DNA from: Frankiaceae bacterium
GTDB taxonomy: Bacteria > Actinomycetota > Actinomycetes > JAFAQI01
DNA: 29,467 nt
NCBI GenBank assembly: GCA_030840545.1
Contig: JAVEEH010000025.1
Span: 1 to 29,467 of the forward strand
Direction of reading: 5' to 3'
Within the stretch, counting starts at the first letter, position 1; every line of letters starts with the position of its first letter. The notes beneath the pieces are model-generated. The model saw nothing but the letters and a program-made list of their open reading frames with translations, ran no database searches and was not told the DNA's origin. A program made the position numbers and the translations under genes. Below, piece after piece: positions 1 to 7,287 of the stretch.

Positions 1-408
1 TGCACCGGTCTCATCGCGCCACAGGGCCCGAAGCACCGCAAGCGGGACGACGCCACGGTGGGCGAAGAAGCGTTCGTCCTCGGCGGCGACGACTGCGTTC
101 TTCATGACCGCCGGGATCTGGTCCGAGCGGACCGGCTCCTGGTCCTGCGGGGCGCGGATCGTCGCGAAGACGCGACCGGCGGAATCGAGCAGCAGCACGG
201 CCTGCGGCGGCAACGGCTGGAAGGAGTAGTCAAGCGGGGCTGCGAGCAACCCGGCACCGAACGACCCGGCGCCCACGAGGCCGGCGACAACGACCCACAA
301 CGCCAGCTGTCGGCGACGCCGGCGCAACCGCGCGCTGCGCGAGCGACGTTCCGCGACCGCCGCCACCACCTGGTGGGGCGACCGGGGCGTCGCGGGCTGC
401 CGGGCCAT
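1..408 (-). CDS. Class A penicillin-binding protein (transglycosylase/transpeptidase), N-terminal part, cut by the left edge
   Basis: Only the first 136 residues lie in the window; the gene continues past base 1. They read as an arginine-rich cytoplasmic tail (about 1-34), one membrane segment (about 35-57) and the start of an extracellular glycosyltransferase-51 domain. The hallmark motif AAEDERFFAHRG is at 108-119; Glu110 corresponds to the catalytic glutamate of the family. Such enzymes polymerise lipid II into glycan strands and usually cross-link peptides through a C-terminal transpeptidase domain, not visible here. The start is ATG 408. It has no Shine-Dalgarno but a TACCCT hexamer seven bases upstream, which suggests a leaderless transcript. 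The gene is divergent from the sigma factor at 582, with 173 bases between them. Which class A PBP it is cannot be told from this fragment. Confidence 0.85.
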   Translation of the reverse strand, partial: MARQPATPRSPHQVVAAVAERRSRSARLRRRRRQLALWVVVAGLVGAGSFGAGLLAAPLDYSFQPLPPQAVLLLDSAGRVFATIRAPQDQEPVRSDQIPAVMKNAVVAAEDERFFAHRGVVPLAVLRALWRDETGA

Positions 409-415
409 CAGTCGC

Positions 416-421
416 AGGGTA
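416..421 (-). promoter_or_regulatory. Putative -10 hexamer of a leaderless promoter for the PBP gene
   Basis: On the minus strand TACCCT (TANNNT type) is followed by seven bases and then ATG 408. No Shine-Dalgarno is present. No convincing -35 is seen at the usual distance. Confidence 0.4.
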
Positions 422-581
422 GGACGACGCCCGGACCGGGCCGATGACTAGTCAACAAATAGCCCGTATTCGTCATGGTCAGGGAGGGTTTGCCCCGTGT
501 GTCATGACAGGGACCGCTTCTCCGCCTAGACCTTGCCGTGCGTCTCAACCCCTGACCCGTTGACGCCGATCCCAGGAGACG

Positions 582-1424
582 ATGACCGTGCGCTCCCCAG
601 CTGGCCACGGCCGGCTCGTCGAGCCGGACGGCCTTGCCGCGCTCCGCCTCGCGATAGCGCTGGCCCGGGACCCGCTGTCCGCGGCGACGCTGGAACCCAC
701 CGCCTACCGGTCAATGCCCCGCCCCCGCAGCGGCGGGACCGTCTCGATGGCCACCGCCGGCACCACGACCGTCGCCACCCAGACGACGAAGACCCGCGCC
801 TCGGCGTCGCAGCGCCAGGGCGGCCAACCGACAATCCCGAGCCCGACACCACCTTCGGAGCCCACCGGCGAGCTCGCCACGGTGATGGAGATCGTCACCC
901 GGGCGCAGGCAGGCGACGCGGACGCCTTCGGCCAGCTCTACGACCGCTACGTCGACGTCGTCTACCGCTACGTGAACTACCGGGTGGCCAACACCTCCCT
1001 CGCCGAGGACCTGACCAGCGAGACGTTCCTCCGCGCGCTGCGCCGGATCACGTCCTACACCTGGCAGGGCCGCGACTTCGGCGCCTGGCTCGTGACCATC
1101 GCCCGGAACCTGATCGCCGACCACTTCAAGTCCGGTCGCTATCGCATGGAGCTCGCGACGTCGGACCTCGTGGAGGCCGGCGCTGACCGCAGCGAGGCCG
1201 GCCCGGAGGACGAGGTGCTGGCGAGCCTGACCAACGCAGCGCTGCTCGACGCGGTCAAGCAGCTCAACGCCGAGCAGCAGGAGTGCATCGCGCTGAGGTT
1301 CCTCCAGGGCATGTCCGTGGCGGAGACGGCGCAGATCATGGGCAAGAACGAAGGGGCGATCAAGGCGCTGCAGTATCGAGCCGTCAAGTCGCTGTCCCGC
1401 CTGCTGCCACAGGACCTGGTGTGA
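582..1424 (+). CDS. bldN: BldN-like ECF RNA polymerase sigma factor with long N-terminal extension
   Basis: This 280-residue protein has an ECF sigma layout. Region sigma-2 is at about 114-185, with AEDLTSETFLRALRR and FGAWLVTIARNLIADHFKS. Region sigma-4 is at about 221-275, with QECIALRFLQGMSVAETA and NEGAIKALQYRAVKSL. These match Streptomyces sigma-BldN as I remember it. The first ~100 residues are a low-complexity extension beginning with a GLAALRL segment; Streptomyces BldN carries a pro-sequence there that is proteolytically removed, so this may also be a pro-sigma (inference). In Streptomyces BldN controls bldM and the chaplin/rodlin surface proteins needed for aerial growth. ATG 582 is preceded by AGGAG at 574-578. 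The RsbN-like anti-sigma lies 145 bases downstream on the same strand. The core assignment is firm; functional equivalence to BldN is likely. Confidence 0.88.
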   Translation: MTVRSPAGHGRLVEPDGLAALRLAIALARDPLSAATLEPTAYRSMPRPRSGGTVSMATAGTTTVATQTTKTRASASQRQGGQPTIPSPTPPSEPTGELATVMEIVTRAQAGDADAFGQLYDRYVDVVYRYVNYRVANTSLAEDLTSETFLRALRRITSYTWQGRDFGAWLVTIARNLIADHFKSGRYRMELATSDLVEAGADRSEAGPEDEVLASLTNAALLDAVKQLNAEQQECIALRFLQGMSVAETAQIMGKNEGAIKALQYRAVKSLSRLLPQDLV

Positions 1425-1482
1425 GGACCGGCCGCCGGACCACCCGGTTCATAGCCCGTTCGGACTATTTCTCCGAATGGCC

Positions 1483-1511
1483 CGTTACCAAGCACAACAC
1501 TCGCTCGTTGA
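1483..1511 (+). promoter_or_regulatory. Candidate sigma-BldN-type promoter for the rsbN-like gene
   Basis: CGTTAC (1483-1488), 17 bases, then CGTTGA (1506-1511). This differs by one base and one spacer position from the sigma-BldN consensus I recall (CGTAAC-N16-CGTTGA). It lies between the sigma gene and the anti-sigma gene and predicts a start site near 1518 and a leader of about 50 bases. It would let the sigma factor drive its own inhibitor. Confidence 0.5.
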
Positions 1512-1569
1512 CCGTCATGGAAGCGTTTGTCCGGATCACCGCAGTTGACCAGCCGGGGAGGTGTGCTCG

Positions 1570-2670
1570 ATGAGTCTGTCGATGACAAGCCGTCGGGCCG
1601 ATGCGTTCGCCGACCTCCTCGAGCGTGGCGCCAGCACCGACGATCCCGTGGTCGGACCGTTCCTGGCGCTGGCGGGCGCCTTGCGTGCCGTGCCCGCCGC
1701 TGCCGGCCCGAGCCCGGAGTTCCGCGCGGCTCTGCGCCAGCGGGTCCTTGCCGTTGCCACCGTGCAGGGGGTCGGCGAACCGGCCGCGTCGACCGCGGAC
1801 CGACTCCGCGAGGCCGGCGCCACCTGGAAGGTGCAGCGCCGGGTCGCTGTGCTCGCCGGCGGTGCCGCAGCAGTCACCGCGATCGCCGGCGTCGGCATCG
1901 GCGCCAGCCGCTCCCTGCCCGGTGACCCCTTCTACGGCGTCAAGCGGGCGACCGAGCGGGTCCAGCTCGCCACGACCGAAGGCCGGGAAGCCAAGGGCAA
2001 GCGGCACCTGGAGTTCGCTCGCACCCGCTTGGCCGAGGTCGAGGCGCTCGCCACCGGCTCGTCCGCTTTGCCCGCCGGCCTCGTGCCCGGCACCCCGGGC
2101 GCCAGCGGCCCGCTGACCGAAGCCGCGAAGACGTCCTCGATCCTCGCCACGCTGCGGGACATGGACGCGCAGACCCGCGCCGGCGCCAACGACCTCTACG
2201 CCGTGCACCTCGACACCGGCTCGCAAGAGCCGCTGCGCGCGCTGGACAGCTTCACGCAGGCGCAGTTCACGCGGCTGCGCGCCGTACTGCCCACGCTGCC
2301 CCAGCAGGCGCAGCTGCGCGCGCAGAGCTCCCTGTCCCTGCTCGACGTCGTGGCCCGGCACACCGTCGCGCTCGCCGGCTCGCCGGCGACGCCGGGCACC
2401 GGCCCCGGCCCGACCGGGACACCCGGCGCCACCGGCACGCCAGGCACCGGCTCGAAGAGCCCGCGGCCGCACGGCTCCGGCTCGGCGACGCCGCCGCCCG
2501 GTGGCGGCTCGACCACTCCGGCCGGCCAGCCGTCCCTGCCGGGCGGCCCACCGACCCCGGTCCCCACGATCCCGGCGCTGCCGACCACGTTGCCGGTGCC
2601 CACGACGCTGCCGACCGAGCTTCCGACTCTGCCACCGGGCCTGCCCGGCCTCGGTGGCCTGGGCGGCTGA
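1570..2670 (+). CDS. rsbN: DUF5667 membrane protein, RsbN-like anti-sigma factor
   Basis: The 366-residue protein has a cytoplasmic N-terminal region (about 1-90), one membrane helix (about 92-112), a DUF5667-type outer segment starting with RSLPGDPFYGVKRATERVQ (about 114-230), and a Pro/Gly/Thr-rich tail from about 268 ending in repeated LPT/PLP units. In Streptomyces the gene after bldN encodes RsbN, a single-pass anti-sigma whose cytoplasmic domain binds sigma-BldN at the membrane. Position, topology and domain support the same role here, but no sequence comparison was run. ATG 1570 is chosen because GGGGAGG (1555-1561) sits eight bases upstream; an in-frame GTG at 1561 lies inside that ribosome-binding site. 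The proline-rich tail probably spans or contacts the cell wall. Confidence 0.75.
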   Translation: MSLSMTSRRADAFADLLERGASTDDPVVGPFLALAGALRAVPAAAGPSPEFRAALRQRVLAVATVQGVGEPAASTADRLREAGATWKVQRRVAVLAGGAAAVTAIAGVGIGASRSLPGDPFYGVKRATERVQLATTEGREAKGKRHLEFARTRLAEVEALATGSSALPAGLVPGTPGASGPLTEAAKTSSILATLRDMDAQTRAGANDLYAVHLDTGSQEPLRALDSFTQAQFTRLRAVLPTLPQQAQLRAQSSLSLLDVVARHTVALAGSPATPGTGPGPTGTPGATGTPGTGSKSPRPHGSGSATPPPGGGSTTPAGQPSLPGGPPTPVPTIPALPTTLPVPTTLPTELPTLPPGLPGLGGLGG

Positions 2671-2708
2671 GCCGCTCCGTCCCGCACGGGTTTTCGCGCA
2701 AATCGACC

Positions 2709-2736
2709 CGTAACCTCCGGCCCCACAGGTCGTTGA
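2709..2736 (+). promoter_or_regulatory. Sigma-BldN consensus promoter upstream of the LPXTG surface protein
   Basis: CGTAAC at 2709-2714, exactly 16 bases, then CGTTGA at 2731-2736. This is identical to the Streptomyces sigma-BldN -35/-10 consensus as I remember it. A start site near 2744 would leave a leader of about 98 bases. The leader contains a 7-bp inverted repeat (2743-2749 with 2800-2806). The element lies in a non-coding gap directly downstream of the sigma/anti-sigma pair. Confidence 0.65.
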
Positions 2737-2841
2737 CTAGTCCGAACACACTATGCCAAGGCTCAAGAACTAGTAGTCACGAGCCGACCACATACGGTAG
2801 TGTTCGCCCAGGTTCGCCCGTCATGTGGAGGTAGGGGGCAA

Positions 2842-4293
2842 ATGGCACGAAAGTTCCGGCGTAGCGGTGTAGCCGTCACCGCGCTCGCTCTGGTCAGTGG
2901 CACGTCGCTGGCCGCATTCGCTACGGCTTCATCGGCAGGGGCGAGCACCAACCACGCTCCCGCCTACTACCAGGGCGTCACCTCGGCCAACGTGCTGAGC
3001 GTCGCGCTGCACCTGCCGTCAGCCTTGCCCGCGCTGCCGAGCATCCCCAAGGACCTCGCGATCAACCTGATCGGGGTCACCGGCAACGCCGTCCACAACA
3101 CGCTCGGCACCGGCGCACCGACCTCGTCGACCGCCGTCTCCTCGCTGGCCAGCGGCTCGCTCGTGGATGCGCTCCCCGCCCAGCTCGGCCTCAAGAAGAC
3201 TGTCAAGGCCACCCTGGGCATGGCGCCGCAGACCGACCAGGCGCTCCCGACGATCGACGCCAGCCCGCTGGTCAAGCTCAAGGTCGGTTCGCTTGCCGCC
3301 AACGCCCAGAAGTCGATCAACCACTCGACTTCCGTGCTGGCGAACGGCACCGTGGCCCAGCTGGGCCAGCTGCTCGACGTCAAGACCGCGGCGGGCAGTG
3401 CCACGACGCTCCTGTCGACCCTCGAGGGCCAGGTCAACTCGGTGAGCTCCACCGTCACCGACCAGGTCTCCAGCGTCCTCAACACAGTCGCGGACGCGCT
3501 CAACCAGCCCGGCCTGTCCCAGACCGCCACGCAGACCCTGAGCACCCTTCAGGCGACGCTGAAGCAGATCCAGGACAAGATCAACGGCATCCTGGCCAAC
3601 GTCGGCAACACGGCGGTCCTGACCGTCGACACCCTCGACGCCTCGCAGTCGATCGCCCCGACGGCCAACGCCGCGCAGTCCCTCGCCTCCGTCAACCTGG
3701 CCGACCTCAACGTCCTCAACGGTCTGCTGACCGTCAAGGGCTTCGTGAGCACGGCCAGCGCGGTGGCAAACGGCAAGGCCGGTGGCGCCAAGGCGTCGTT
3801 CTCCGGTCACGCCCCGATCGTGGCCGTCGGCACTCCGTTGCTGACTGCGACGCTCGATGAGACCGGCATCAACCTGTCCGACGTCACTGGCTTGCCGCAG
3901 AGCGTCACCGACCAGGTCAACGCCGCGCTCAAGACCCTGCAGGACGCGCTCAACACGCTGCTGGGCACCCTCGGTGTGCACCTGAACTTCGTTCCGGGTC
4001 ACGTCGACAAGGTGGACAGCCGCGGTCGTTACGCCGCGGCGACCGGCCCCGAGTACGACATCGTGGTCGACAGCCCGGTCCCGGGTGACGGTGCACTTGC
4101 CGAGATCGGTCTCGGCCATGGCACCACCGCCTCTGTTTCCGCACAGCAGGCTCCCAAGATCGTCAAGCTGCCCAACCCGCAGCAGGGCGCTCTGCCGCAC
4201 ACCGGTGCCAACCTGCCGCTCATCGGCGGCATCGGCCTCGCTCTCCTGGTCGGCGCAGCGGTCCTGCGTCGCCGGGTGGGGTCGGCCGGCTGA
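2842..4293 (+). CDS. Secreted LPXTG-type (sortase-anchored) surface protein of unknown function
   Basis: The 483-residue protein begins with a signal peptide: basic MARKFRRSG, a hydrophobic core to about residue 29, and a likely cleavage site in ATASSAGAS. It ends with a cell-wall sorting signal: LPHTG at 451-455, a hydrophobic stretch, then RRRVGSAG. A sortase would therefore attach it to peptidoglycan. Between these lie long Leu/Val/Thr/Ser-rich amphipathic segments, including two related STVTDQV / QSVTDQVN stretches that look helical, and a beta-like part around APIVAVGTPLLTATLDETG. I recognise no enzymatic motif and no chaplin or rodlin signature. ATG 2842 has a strong GGAGG at 2827-2831. 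With the consensus sigma-BldN-type promoter upstream and a terminator downstream, it looks like a developmentally controlled coat or adhesion protein (inference). Confidence 0.8.
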   Translation: MARKFRRSGVAVTALALVSGTSLAAFATASSAGASTNHAPAYYQGVTSANVLSVALHLPSALPALPSIPKDLAINLIGVTGNAVHNTLGTGAPTSSTAVSSLASGSLVDALPAQLGLKKTVKATLGMAPQTDQALPTIDASPLVKLKVGSLAANAQKSINHSTSVLANGTVAQLGQLLDVKTAAGSATTLLSTLEGQVNSVSSTVTDQVSSVLNTVADALNQPGLSQTATQTLSTLQATLKQIQDKINGILANVGNTAVLTVDTLDASQSIAPTANAAQSLASVNLADLNVLNGLLTVKGFVSTASAVANGKAGGAKASFSGHAPIVAVGTPLLTATLDETGINLSDVTGLPQSVTDQVNAALKTLQDALNTLLGTLGVHLNFVPGHVDKVDSRGRYAAATGPEYDIVVDSPVPGDGALAEIGLGHGTTASVSAQQAPKIVKLPNPQQGALPHTGANLPLIGGIGLALLVGAAVLRRRVGSAG

Positions 4294-4311
4294 ACACCTA
4301 GCACCTGAAAG

Positions 4312-4345
4312 CTGCGCCCCGGTCGCGAAAGCGGCCGGGGCGCAG
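4312..4345 (+). terminator. Intrinsic terminator after the LPXTG protein gene
   Basis: A 15-bp stem (4312-4326 with 4331-4345; one G-T pair) closes a GAAA tetraloop and is followed by TCTTGTCT. It starts 18 bases after the stop codon at 4293. It separates the sigma/anti-sigma/surface-protein cassette from the HAD phosphatase gene. Confidence 0.85.
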
Positions 4346-4386
4346 TCTTGTCTGTCCTGGTCTGTCTCGATGTCGACGCCGCCCGA

Positions 4387-4392
4387 TACTCT
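4387..4392 (+). promoter_or_regulatory. Putative -10 hexamer of a leaderless promoter for the HAD phosphatase
   Basis: TACTCT is followed by seven bases and then ATG 4400. No Shine-Dalgarno precedes this ATG or the alternative ATG at 4370. The arrangement fits a leaderless mRNA starting at the ATG; the -35 is not obvious. Confidence 0.45.
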
Positions 4393-4399
4393 CGCCGCG

Positions 4400-5332
4400 A
4401 TGGGACGTCGTACCAGGGATGCGGATCGCGCGGTGCTGGCCGGCGCCGCGTCGGCGGCTGTCGCCGAGGTCGAGGCCAGCCTCGCGATGCCACCGGATCC
4501 CGAGGCAGCGGCATTCTTCGACGTCGACAACACGATGATGCAGGGCGCCTCGATCTACCACTTCGCCCGCGGACTCGCGGCCCGCGACTTCTTCACCTGG
4601 CGTGACCTGGCGCAGTTCGCCTGGAAGCAGGTGTCCTTCCGCGTCAAAGGCGTGGAGGATCCCGCGCACATGCAGGAGGCCAAGGAGGCGGCGCTCGCTT
4701 TCGTCGCCGGCCATGAGGTCGACGAAGTCGTGAAGCTGGGCGAGGAGATCTACGACGACCTGATGGCCGGTCGCATCTGGTCGGGCACTCGCGCGCTCGC
4801 CCAGCAGCATCTCGACGCCGGCCAGCGGGTGTGGCTCGTGACCGCCGCACCGACCGAGCTCGCATCGCTGATCGCGCATCGGCTGGGACTCACCGGCGCC
4901 CTCGGCACCGTGTCCGAGAGCAAGGACGGTGTCTACACCGGCCATCTCGTCGGTGAGCCCTTGCACGGGCCGGCCAAGGCCGAGGCGATCCGGGCGCTCG
5001 CCGAGCGGGAGGGCCTTGACCTGTCACGCTGCTCGGCCTACTCGGACTCGACCAACGACCTCCCGATGCTGTCGCTGGTCGGCCACCCGGTCGCCGTCAA
5101 CCCGGACCCGGACCTCAAGCGCATCGCGCGCGAGAACGGCTGGGACATCCGCGACTTCCGCACCGGGCGCAAGGCAGCCCGGGTCGGCCTGCCTGCCGCC
5201 GCCGGCATGGGTGCAGTCGCCGGTGGCATCGCCGTCGGCATCGCGCTGCGCCGCCGCTCGCTCGCGACGCCGAGTGCGGCCGAGCGGGCCATGGCCGCAG
5301 TGCACGCCGCGCGCGGGCTCACTCGCCGCTGA
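4400..5332 (+). CDS. HAD-IB family phosphatase (SerB-like)
   Basis: The 310-residue protein has the four HAD motifs. Motif I is FFDVDNTMMQ with nucleophile Asp41 and Asp43, motif II LVTAAP with Thr148, motif III GPAKAEA with Lys193, and motif IV YSDSTNDLPML with Asp216 and Asp220. The cap region (about 50-140) follows the subclass IB pattern. HAD-IB enzymes dephosphorylate small metabolites; phosphoserine is the usual annotation, but the substrate here is not defined by sequence. A C-terminal hydrophobic segment (about 262-283) followed by RRR may tether it to the membrane, unusual for SerB. I place the start at 4400, because of TACTCT upstream and because the N-terminus then matches actinobacterial homologues as I recall them; 4370 is the alternative. 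The gene converges with the alpha/beta hydrolase, overlapping by 14 bases. Confidence 0.85.
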   Translation: MGRRTRDADRAVLAGAASAAVAEVEASLAMPPDPEAAAFFDVDNTMMQGASIYHFARGLAARDFFTWRDLAQFAWKQVSFRVKGVEDPAHMQEAKEAALAFVAGHEVDEVVKLGEEIYDDLMAGRIWSGTRALAQQHLDAGQRVWLVTAAPTELASLIAHRLGLTGALGTVSESKDGVYTGHLVGEPLHGPAKAEAIRALAEREGLDLSRCSAYSDSTNDLPMLSLVGHPVAVNPDPDLKRIARENGWDIRDFRTGRKAARVGLPAAAGMGAVAGGIAVGIALRRRSLATPSAAERAMAAVHAARGLTRR

Positions 5333-6215
5333 CCAACCAGCGAATCGCCGGTGCAACCTGGTCGAGGTCACTCAGGTGCCCCGCGCCGTCGTCGACGACG
5401 ACCTCGGCACCGGGGATGTTGCGGCCGAGCCACGCACCGTGCGCCGCCGGCACCAACACGTCCTTGCTGCCATAGGTGACCCGCACCGGGACCGAGATCT
5501 CGCCCACCTCGAAGCCCCAAGGCCAGACGAACGCGAGGCTGTCGTCGATCCACCCCCAGGCGCCGCCACGAACGAGCTCGCCGGTCGTGTCACGGCTCTG
5601 CGCTGCCGTCTGCGGTTCGGCGAGGACGGCGCGGTCGCTCTCGTCGAGATCCCATTCCGCGGCGAGGAACTGGGTCGGGTCGGCGGCTACCCGCTCATCC
5701 ATCTCCTGCAGCTGACGCTCCAGCTGCGGTGCGAGCCGCGCCTCGCCGTCGAGCGCCCACTCGAACTCGACGACGTTGAGCGGATCCATTCCGGCGAAGA
5801 AGTCGAGGTCGGTCGCGTCGAATGGCGCGAGCCCGACGTTGCAACGGGCGCGGACGACGCGTTCACCGAGACGAGCAGCGATGGCGAGGACGTGCGGCCC
5901 CCCGCCGGAGGAGCCGGTCACCGAGAAGTGGTCGATGCCGAGGCGGTCGACGATCGTGACGACGTCACCGACGCAGTCCACCACCGATCTCCCAGGCAAG
6001 CGATCCGAGCTGCCGTAACCGGGACGGTCGTAGGTGATGAGGCGGGCACCGGCTCCGACGTAGACCTTCTCGTCCGGATGCCGGTTGAGCCGGCCGCCCG
6101 GCGTGCCGTGCAGGAACAGCACGGGGAACCCGTCCGGGTCGCCGAACTCCGCGAAACACAACACGCGGCCGTCGGTGGCGTCGACGAACTGGCAGTCACG
6201 CGATGTCTGTGACAT
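5319..6215 (-). CDS. Alpha/beta hydrolase fold protein
   Basis: This 298-residue hydrolase shows the oxyanion-loop motif HGTPGG (36-41), the strand motif TYDRPGYGSSD, a nucleophile elbow GSSGG with Ser103, an acid candidate Asp252 in SKDVLVP and the catalytic His280 in GAGHLSD. The triad is therefore complete. Families of this type include esterases, lipases and epoxide hydrolases; substrate cannot be assigned. It is the last gene of the minus-strand run from bS22 through the acyltransferase, 40 bases after the acyltransferase stop, which hints at a lipid or cell-envelope role. ATG 6215 is chosen because the reading frame further upstream only shadows the acyltransferase; no clear ribosome-binding site is visible. 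Confidence 0.8.
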   Translation of the reverse strand: MSQTSRDCQFVDATDGRVLCFAEFGDPDGFPVLFLHGTPGGRLNRHPDEKVYVGAGARLITYDRPGYGSSDRLPGRSVVDCVGDVVTIVDRLGIDHFSVTGSSGGGPHVLAIAARLGERVVRARCNVGLAPFDATDLDFFAGMDPLNVVEFEWALDGEARLAPQLERQLQEMDERVAADPTQFLAAEWDLDESDRAVLAEPQTAAQSRDTTGELVRGGAWGWIDDSLAFVWPWGFEVGEISVPVRVTYGSKDVLVPAAHGAWLGRNIPGAEVVVDDGAGHLSDLDQVAPAIRWLVSGE

Positions 6216-6255
6216 GCAGCGGATTCTCGCAGCTAGGTGCGTCGTTCGACGAGAA

Positions 6256-7287
6256 TCAGAAGAAGACGCTGCGGCGGGCGAGCAGCAGCTTGTAGAGCGT
6301 CTGCTGGATGACCTCGCGCACCTGGTCGGTGAGGTTGAACACGAGCATCGGATCGTCGGCCGCGCCCGACCCGAGCTCGTCGGTGGCGATCGGCTCGCCG
6401 AACTCGATGATCCACTTCGACGGGAGCGGAAGCAGCCCGAGCGGTCCGAGCAACGGGAAGAACGGTGTGACCGGCACATAGGGAAATCCCAGCAACCGCG
6501 CCAGAATCTTGACGTTGCCGATGACGGGATAGATCTCCTCGGCGCCGACGATCGAGCATGGGATGATCGGTACGCCGGACCGCAGCGCCGCCGAGACGAA
6601 GCCACCGCGACCGAATCGCTGCAGCTTGTATCGCTCACTGAACGGCTTGCCGATCCCCTTGAAGCCCTCCGGCCAGACACCGGCGAGCTCGCCGCCCGAC
6701 ATCAACCGTTCGGCGTCTTCGTTGCACGCCAGCGTCGAACCGCCCTTGCGTGCCAGCGGCGCGATCAGGGGCGACTTGAAGACGAGGTCGGCACCGAGCA
6801 TGCGCAGGTGACGGTGTGCCGGATGGTGGTCGTAGATGGCGAGCTGGGTCATCATCGCGTCGATCGGGACTGTGCCCGAGTGGTTGGCCACGACGAGTGC
6901 GCCACCGGTCGACGGGATGTTGTCGAGCCCGCGAACCTCGACCCGGAAGTACTTCTCATAGAGCGGGCGCATCGCCGCCAGCAAAACGTGCTCGGTGAGG
7001 TCCGGGTCGAAGCCGAAGTCGTCGATCGGGTAGTCGCCCGTCACCCGGCGGCGGACGAAGGCAAGTGCGCCGGCGAGCTTCTGCTCCCACTCGGGTGCCG
7101 TGGCAGTCGCGAGGGAGCGCTCGTGCTGCGCGAGGTGCTCGCCGCACAGCCCTTCGGCGACGGCCTTCTCCCGGCACCGCTCGCCGTCCCCGGCGACTGC
7201 AGAGCAACGGGCGGCCCGCCGGGCGCGGCGCGGCGACGTACCGGGCCCGTCGCGACCGTCGATCTGGATGACCCGGGCCTCAGGCAT
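6256..7287 (-). CDS. PlsC-type lysophospholipid acyltransferase with N-terminal Cys3His knuckle
   Basis: The 343-residue protein carries the acyltransferase signature VANHSGTVPID (His136 and Asp143) and a second motif VWPEGFKGIGKPF (Glu207), with further conserved stretches such as VPIIPCSIVGAEE. The family transfers acyl chains to glycerophospholipid acceptors at the membrane; homologues next to the same SDR occur in Mycobacterium and Streptomyces (recollection). The first 60 residues are unusual: after an Arg-rich stretch, Cys28, Cys38, Cys48 and His51 form a pattern like the small zinc-binding C-x9-C-x9-C-x2-H knuckles found in unrelated proteins. The start ATG 7287 has GGAGGGC upstream and overlaps the SDR stop by eight bases, so the two are translationally coupled. 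Confidence 0.83.
   Translation of the reverse strand: MPEARVIQIDGRDGPGTSPRRARRAARCSAVAGDGERCREKAVAEGLCGEHLAQHERSLATATAPEWEQKLAGALAFVRRRVTGDYPIDDFGFDPDLTEHVLLAAMRPLYEKYFRVEVRGLDNIPSTGGALVVANHSGTVPIDAMMTQLAIYDHHPAHRHLRMLGADLVFKSPLIAPLARKGGSTLACNEDAERLMSGGELAGVWPEGFKGIGKPFSERYKLQRFGRGGFVSAALRSGVPIIPCSIVGAEEIYPVIGNVKILARLLGFPYVPVTPFFPLLGPLGLLPLPSKWIIEFGEPIATDELGSGAADDPMLVFNLTDQVREVIQQTLYKLLLARRSVFF

Noticed and set aside
558..563. CGTTGA just upstream of the sigma gene, as a possible sigma-BldN autoregulatory promoter.
   Set aside because: Position 536-541 does not resemble CGTAAC, and the implied start site would fall on the ribosome-binding site at 574-578.
2661..2694. Small inverted repeat and TTTT after the rsbN-like gene as a terminator.
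   Set aside because: Stems are only four or five base pairs with very tight loops, much weaker than the hairpins at 4312-4345 and 28062-28104.
3019..4533. A 504-codon minus-strand frame across the LPXTG gene.
   Set aside because: It is a shadow of the surface-protein gene. It runs through that gene's terminator and has no recognisable domain.
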